Part shown: positions 61,227 to 64,000 of the stretch, piece by piece
How the letters are laid out: each line of letters starts with the position of its first letter
How positions within the stretch are numbered: the stretch's first letter is position 1
Source: Melastoma dodecandrum
Taxonomy: Eukaryota; Streptophyta; Magnoliopsida; Myrtales; Melastomataceae
DNA length: 64,000 nucleotides
Direction: 5' to 3'
Assembly (NCBI GenBank): GCA_029817715.1
Contig: JARUPY010000605.1
Span: 2,170,001-2,234,000 of the forward strand
The notes under the pieces: model-generated
The model's input: only the letters and a program-made list of their open reading frames with translations
Database searches by the model: none
What the model was told of the DNA's origin: nothing
Made by a program: the position numbers and the translations under genes

Positions 61227-61559
61227 TGAGAGAATAGCAAAGGAAAGAAGTTAGGGTTTCGAATGAAGAAATGTTCTCAGGTAGGATTGAAGAAAATGGG
61301 TTTTGAGATGAGTGGGAAATGTGGTACAGGAGGTTGGTTTAAAAAGAAATTAAATGAGAAAAAAGGAGGGAAAAGTTTTTGGAAAGAAATAAATTCCAAA
61401 ATAAGCAAAATTTTTAAAGAAGGAAGTAAAAATAGAAAGGAAATATTTTTCAAACAGATTTTTCACTCAAATTTTAGATTACACGAAATAGGGATCAATC
61501 ATATCCATTTTTATAAGGGATAACAAATCCCTAATTCCATTCTTAATTTTGAGAATTTC

Positions 61560-62755
61560 TCAAAATTCAATGGCTTTGTGAAGATATCACAGAGCTGTGC
61601 TTCTGTGCTCACATATTCCACAGCAATAGAACCATTCTGAACATGATCTTGAATGAAATGATGTCATAGTTCTAGATATTTAGACCATGAATGTTGAATA
61701 TGATTCTTGGTCAGATTTATGGCACTTGTGTTATCACACCGTATCGGAATATTGTCAAACTTGAAACCATAGTCTTCAAGTTGTTAACGCATCCACAGAA
61801 GCTGTGCACAGCAACTCGCTATTGCAACATATTCTGCCTCTGCTTTTGATAGTGCAACAGAAGCTGCATATCTCCAAGTAATTGGCAGGTTCCAAAAGTA
61901 CTTTTCCGATCGATTTTACAGCCAGCAAAGTCTGCGTCGGAGTACCCTACAAAATTAAATAATGATCTCTAGAATACCAAAGCCCTAGATTTGTAGTCCC
62001 AGAAAGATATCGAAATATCCTCTTAACATGGATTAAATGGGACTCCTTTGGTGCTGATTGATATCTAGCACAAAGACAGACGCTGAACAGAATGTTAGGT
62101 CTGGAGGCAGTAAGGTACAATAAGGACCCTATCATGCTTCTGTAGAAGCTATGATCTGCATCCTTTCCTGTTTCGTCTTTCTCAACAATAACGTTTGTGT
62201 TCATGGGAGTAGACAAATGTTTTGAGTTGTTCAACTCATATTTCTTCAGAAGTTATTTAGTGTACTTCTCCTGATGGATGAAAGTACCTTATAATGTTTG
62301 GCGAATCTGTAAGCCAAGAAAGAATGTTAATTCTCCCATCATGCTCATCTCAAATTCACCTTTCATGAGTTCTGCGAACTCATTACACAAGGTATTGTTC
62401 GTGGATCCAAAGATGATGTCATCTACGTAGATCTGAATTACCAGAAGCTCGGTTCCGTGCTCCTTTAGGAAAAGAGTTGTATCCACATTTCCCTTCCTAT
62501 AGCCTTTTTCAAAAAGAAATTGGCTTAATCTTTCATACCAAGCTCTAGGAGCTTGTTTCAAACCATATAAAGAAGCTTTATCAAGCTTATAAACATGATC
62601 ATGCTTTCTAGGATCCTTGAATCCTGGAGATTGGTCTATGTAGACTTCCTCCTTGATCTCACCATTCAGAAAGGCACATTTACATCCATCTGAAATAGTT
62701 TGAAATCATTGTAATACGCATAAGCTAACAGAAGCCGAATAGCTTCAAGGCTTTG
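61560..62755 (-). pseudogene. Copia reverse transcriptase–RNase H remnant
   Basis: 62740-62660 reads [20 protein letters not shown]. 62561-62289 has [20 protein letters not shown], the catalytic [11 protein letters not shown] and [13 protein letters not shown]. 62234-61947 has KHLSTPMNTN, FYRSMIGSLLYLTASRPNIL and RIFRYLSGTTNLGLWYS. Decayed RNase H sequence runs to ~61560 with several stops. Breaks between these blocks show it is inactive. It starts abruptly at LEAIRLL, where it meets the plus-strand element. Confidence 0.8.
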
Positions 62756-64000
62756 GTCGAGAGAGAGTGTGGTTATATTATTCGGGCGTTGAGAACCGAT
62801 AGAGGTGGAGAGTTTATCTGGTGCTTTTAACTGTTTTTGTGAAGAACATGGTATAGGCACTTCCTTACGGTTCCAAGATCACCGCAACAAAACGGAGTGG
62901 CTGAAAGAAAGAACCGGACCATCCTCAACATGGCGCGGAGCATCATGAAAAATAAGAAGATGCCTAGGGAGTTTTGGGCGGAAGCAGTCGTTTGTGCGGT
63001 GTATCTCATCAAAAGCGTAAAAGATCAAACACCCGTTGAAGCATGGAGCGGAAAGAAGCCGGATGTATCTCACTTAAGGATCTTTAGGAGTATTGCTTAC
63101 AAGCATGTGCCGGATCAAGAGAGAACGAAGTTTGAAGATAAAAGCGAGAAATTTGTGCTCATCGGCTATGACGGAAAATCAAAGGGTCACAAGCTCTACA
63201 ATCATATCAACGGGAAGATTGTTGTGAGTCGTGATGTGGAGTTTGATGAAGATGGTTCTTGGAATTGAGAAGCACTAGAAGATGTTGTCGACGGATTTTT
63301 TTCTTTCTTCGATGAGGAAATGCAAGGAGAAGAAACATGGCAAGTCGTAGTTCCTCCAACGACACCGAACACATATCCTAGTGCATCTTCATCAAATGGA
63401 AGCTCTAACAAAGGATCACGAAGGATGAGAACTATTTAAGATCTTTACGAAAACATGGAGGTAATCGATGATGTCTCTATATTTTTTCTTTTAGCCGAAA
63501 CGACACCTTTGAGTTTTGAAGAAGCTAATAAGGAGAAGAAATGGAGACAAGCCATGGACGAGGAGATTCGAGCCATTAAAAGGAACAACACGTGGGAACT
63601 TGCTTCTCTTCCTGCGGGTCAAAAATCGATTGGTGTGAAGTGGATATTCAAGGAGGAAAAGAATGTCGAATGTGTTACAGAAAAATATAAAGCGAGACTT
63701 ATCGCCAAGGGGTATGCGCAACAACATGGAGTGGACTATGAGGAGGTATTTGCTCCGGTTGATCGTTTAGAAACAATCAGATTTTTTATTTCTTTTGCGG
63801 CACAAAGAAACTGGAAAATTTTTCAATTGGACGTGAAGTCGGCATTTCTTAACGGATTCCTTGAGGAAGATGTCTTTGTGGAGCAACCAAAATGTTATGT
63901 GGTGAAAGGACAAGATGAAAAGGTTTTGAAGTTGAAGAGGGCTTTGTACGGACTCAAGCAAGCACCTCGAGCATGGTCTAGTCGGATTGATGCCTACTTT
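62756..64000 (+). mobile_element. Copia retrotransposon integrase–RT, 5'-truncated, runs off the window
   Basis: Plus strand: the integrase end from ~62756 (GYIIRALRTDRGGEF, then a broken stretch), then 62897-63268 (SPQQNGVAERKNRTILNMAR, PREFWAEAVVCAVYLI, EAWSGKKPDVSHLRIF, VSRDVEFDEDGSW). After a stop come a linker and the reverse transcriptase start: AMDEEIRAIKRNNTWEL, GVKWIFKEEK, KARLIAKGYAQQHGVDYEEV, FQLDVKSAFLNGF and [11 protein letters not shown] at the window end. The reading frame carries stops near 62830, 63266 and 63437. The YVDD block would lie beyond 64000. Gag and protease are absent upstream. Confidence 0.8.

Larger units (their letters stand above)
57230..62755 (-). mobile_element. 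SIRE-like Copia retrotransposon, 3' half, decayed
   Basis: Read on the minus strand: reverse transcriptase from ~62755, RNase H to ~61560, an env-like ORF region 61226-~59690, then long non-coding sequence to ~57230. That last part shows features of SIRE/Maximus LTRs and 3' regions: TTGCACTAAGAAGGGGGTTGAATTAGTGCC near 57275, AGAGGTTCGGCAAACAATGCC near 57436, and CTCCCTTTTTGATGATG, CTCCCCCTGAG and CTCCCCCTTTTTGCATCATC. The gag, protease and integrase are missing. LTR edges and target duplications could not be fixed. Confidence 0.6.

Overview
This is nuclear DNA of a flowering plant. The evidence is many short-exon genes with GT-AG introns, chloroplast-targeted proteins, and plant-only families: a VND-type NAC factor, a CPK4/11-type calcium-dependent kinase, a GASA/snakin peptide, STOP1, and COMT-like methyltransferases. 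Plant Mutator, hAT, Gypsy and Copia elements are also present. I cannot name the species. Exon coordinates are my own splice predictions, checked by reading-frame phase across each junction.

Layout. 0-13 kb is gene-dense: the 3' part of an ABCG half transporter (ABCG25-like), a small I9/subtilisin-propeptide-like inhibitor (SPI-1-like), a CDPK, plastid ribosomal protein L21, and a VTT-domain membrane protein on the minus strand. A VND7-like NAC gene (minus, 13.5-14.5 kb) follows, then a 412-bp hAT MITE. At 17.5-22.6 kb sits a complete 5.07-kb Mutator-like element. It has ~1-kb terminal inverted repeats, a perfect 10-bp target duplication, an orphan FAR1 DNA-binding ORF and a convergent broken gene of the plant-mobile-domain/Ulp1-associated type. 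A GASA peptide gene (23.3-24.0 kb) and a MUCI70-like DUF616 gene (24.9-28.1 kb) follow.

29.6-37.5 kb is a decayed LTR element with Gypsy-type gag (DUF7745-like plus gag) and no recognisable pol. 37.5-44.7 kb is an O-methyltransferase cluster: two intact genes in divergent head-to-head arrangement and two broken copies. Fragments of the MUCI70 gene lie on both sides of the intact pair. 45.2-54.4 kb is gene-rich again: a NIPA Mg transporter (minus) and a PYG7/Ycf37-like photosystem I assembly TPR protein (plus) share an upstream region, followed by single-exon STOP1.

54.6-57.2 kb holds the C-terminal half of a PARALLEL SPINDLE 1-like gene (PIN domain, minus) with stops and a frameshift. Its FHA-coding 5' part is missing. 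The rest (57.2-64 kb) is Copia DNA: a decayed SIRE-like 3' half on the minus strand, joined at about 62.75 kb to a 5'-truncated Copia polyprotein on the plus strand that runs off the window.

Most single-copy genes are housekeeping or developmental and unrelated in pathway. The local gene family that has expanded is the COMT cluster. The most unusual structure is the Mutator-like element.
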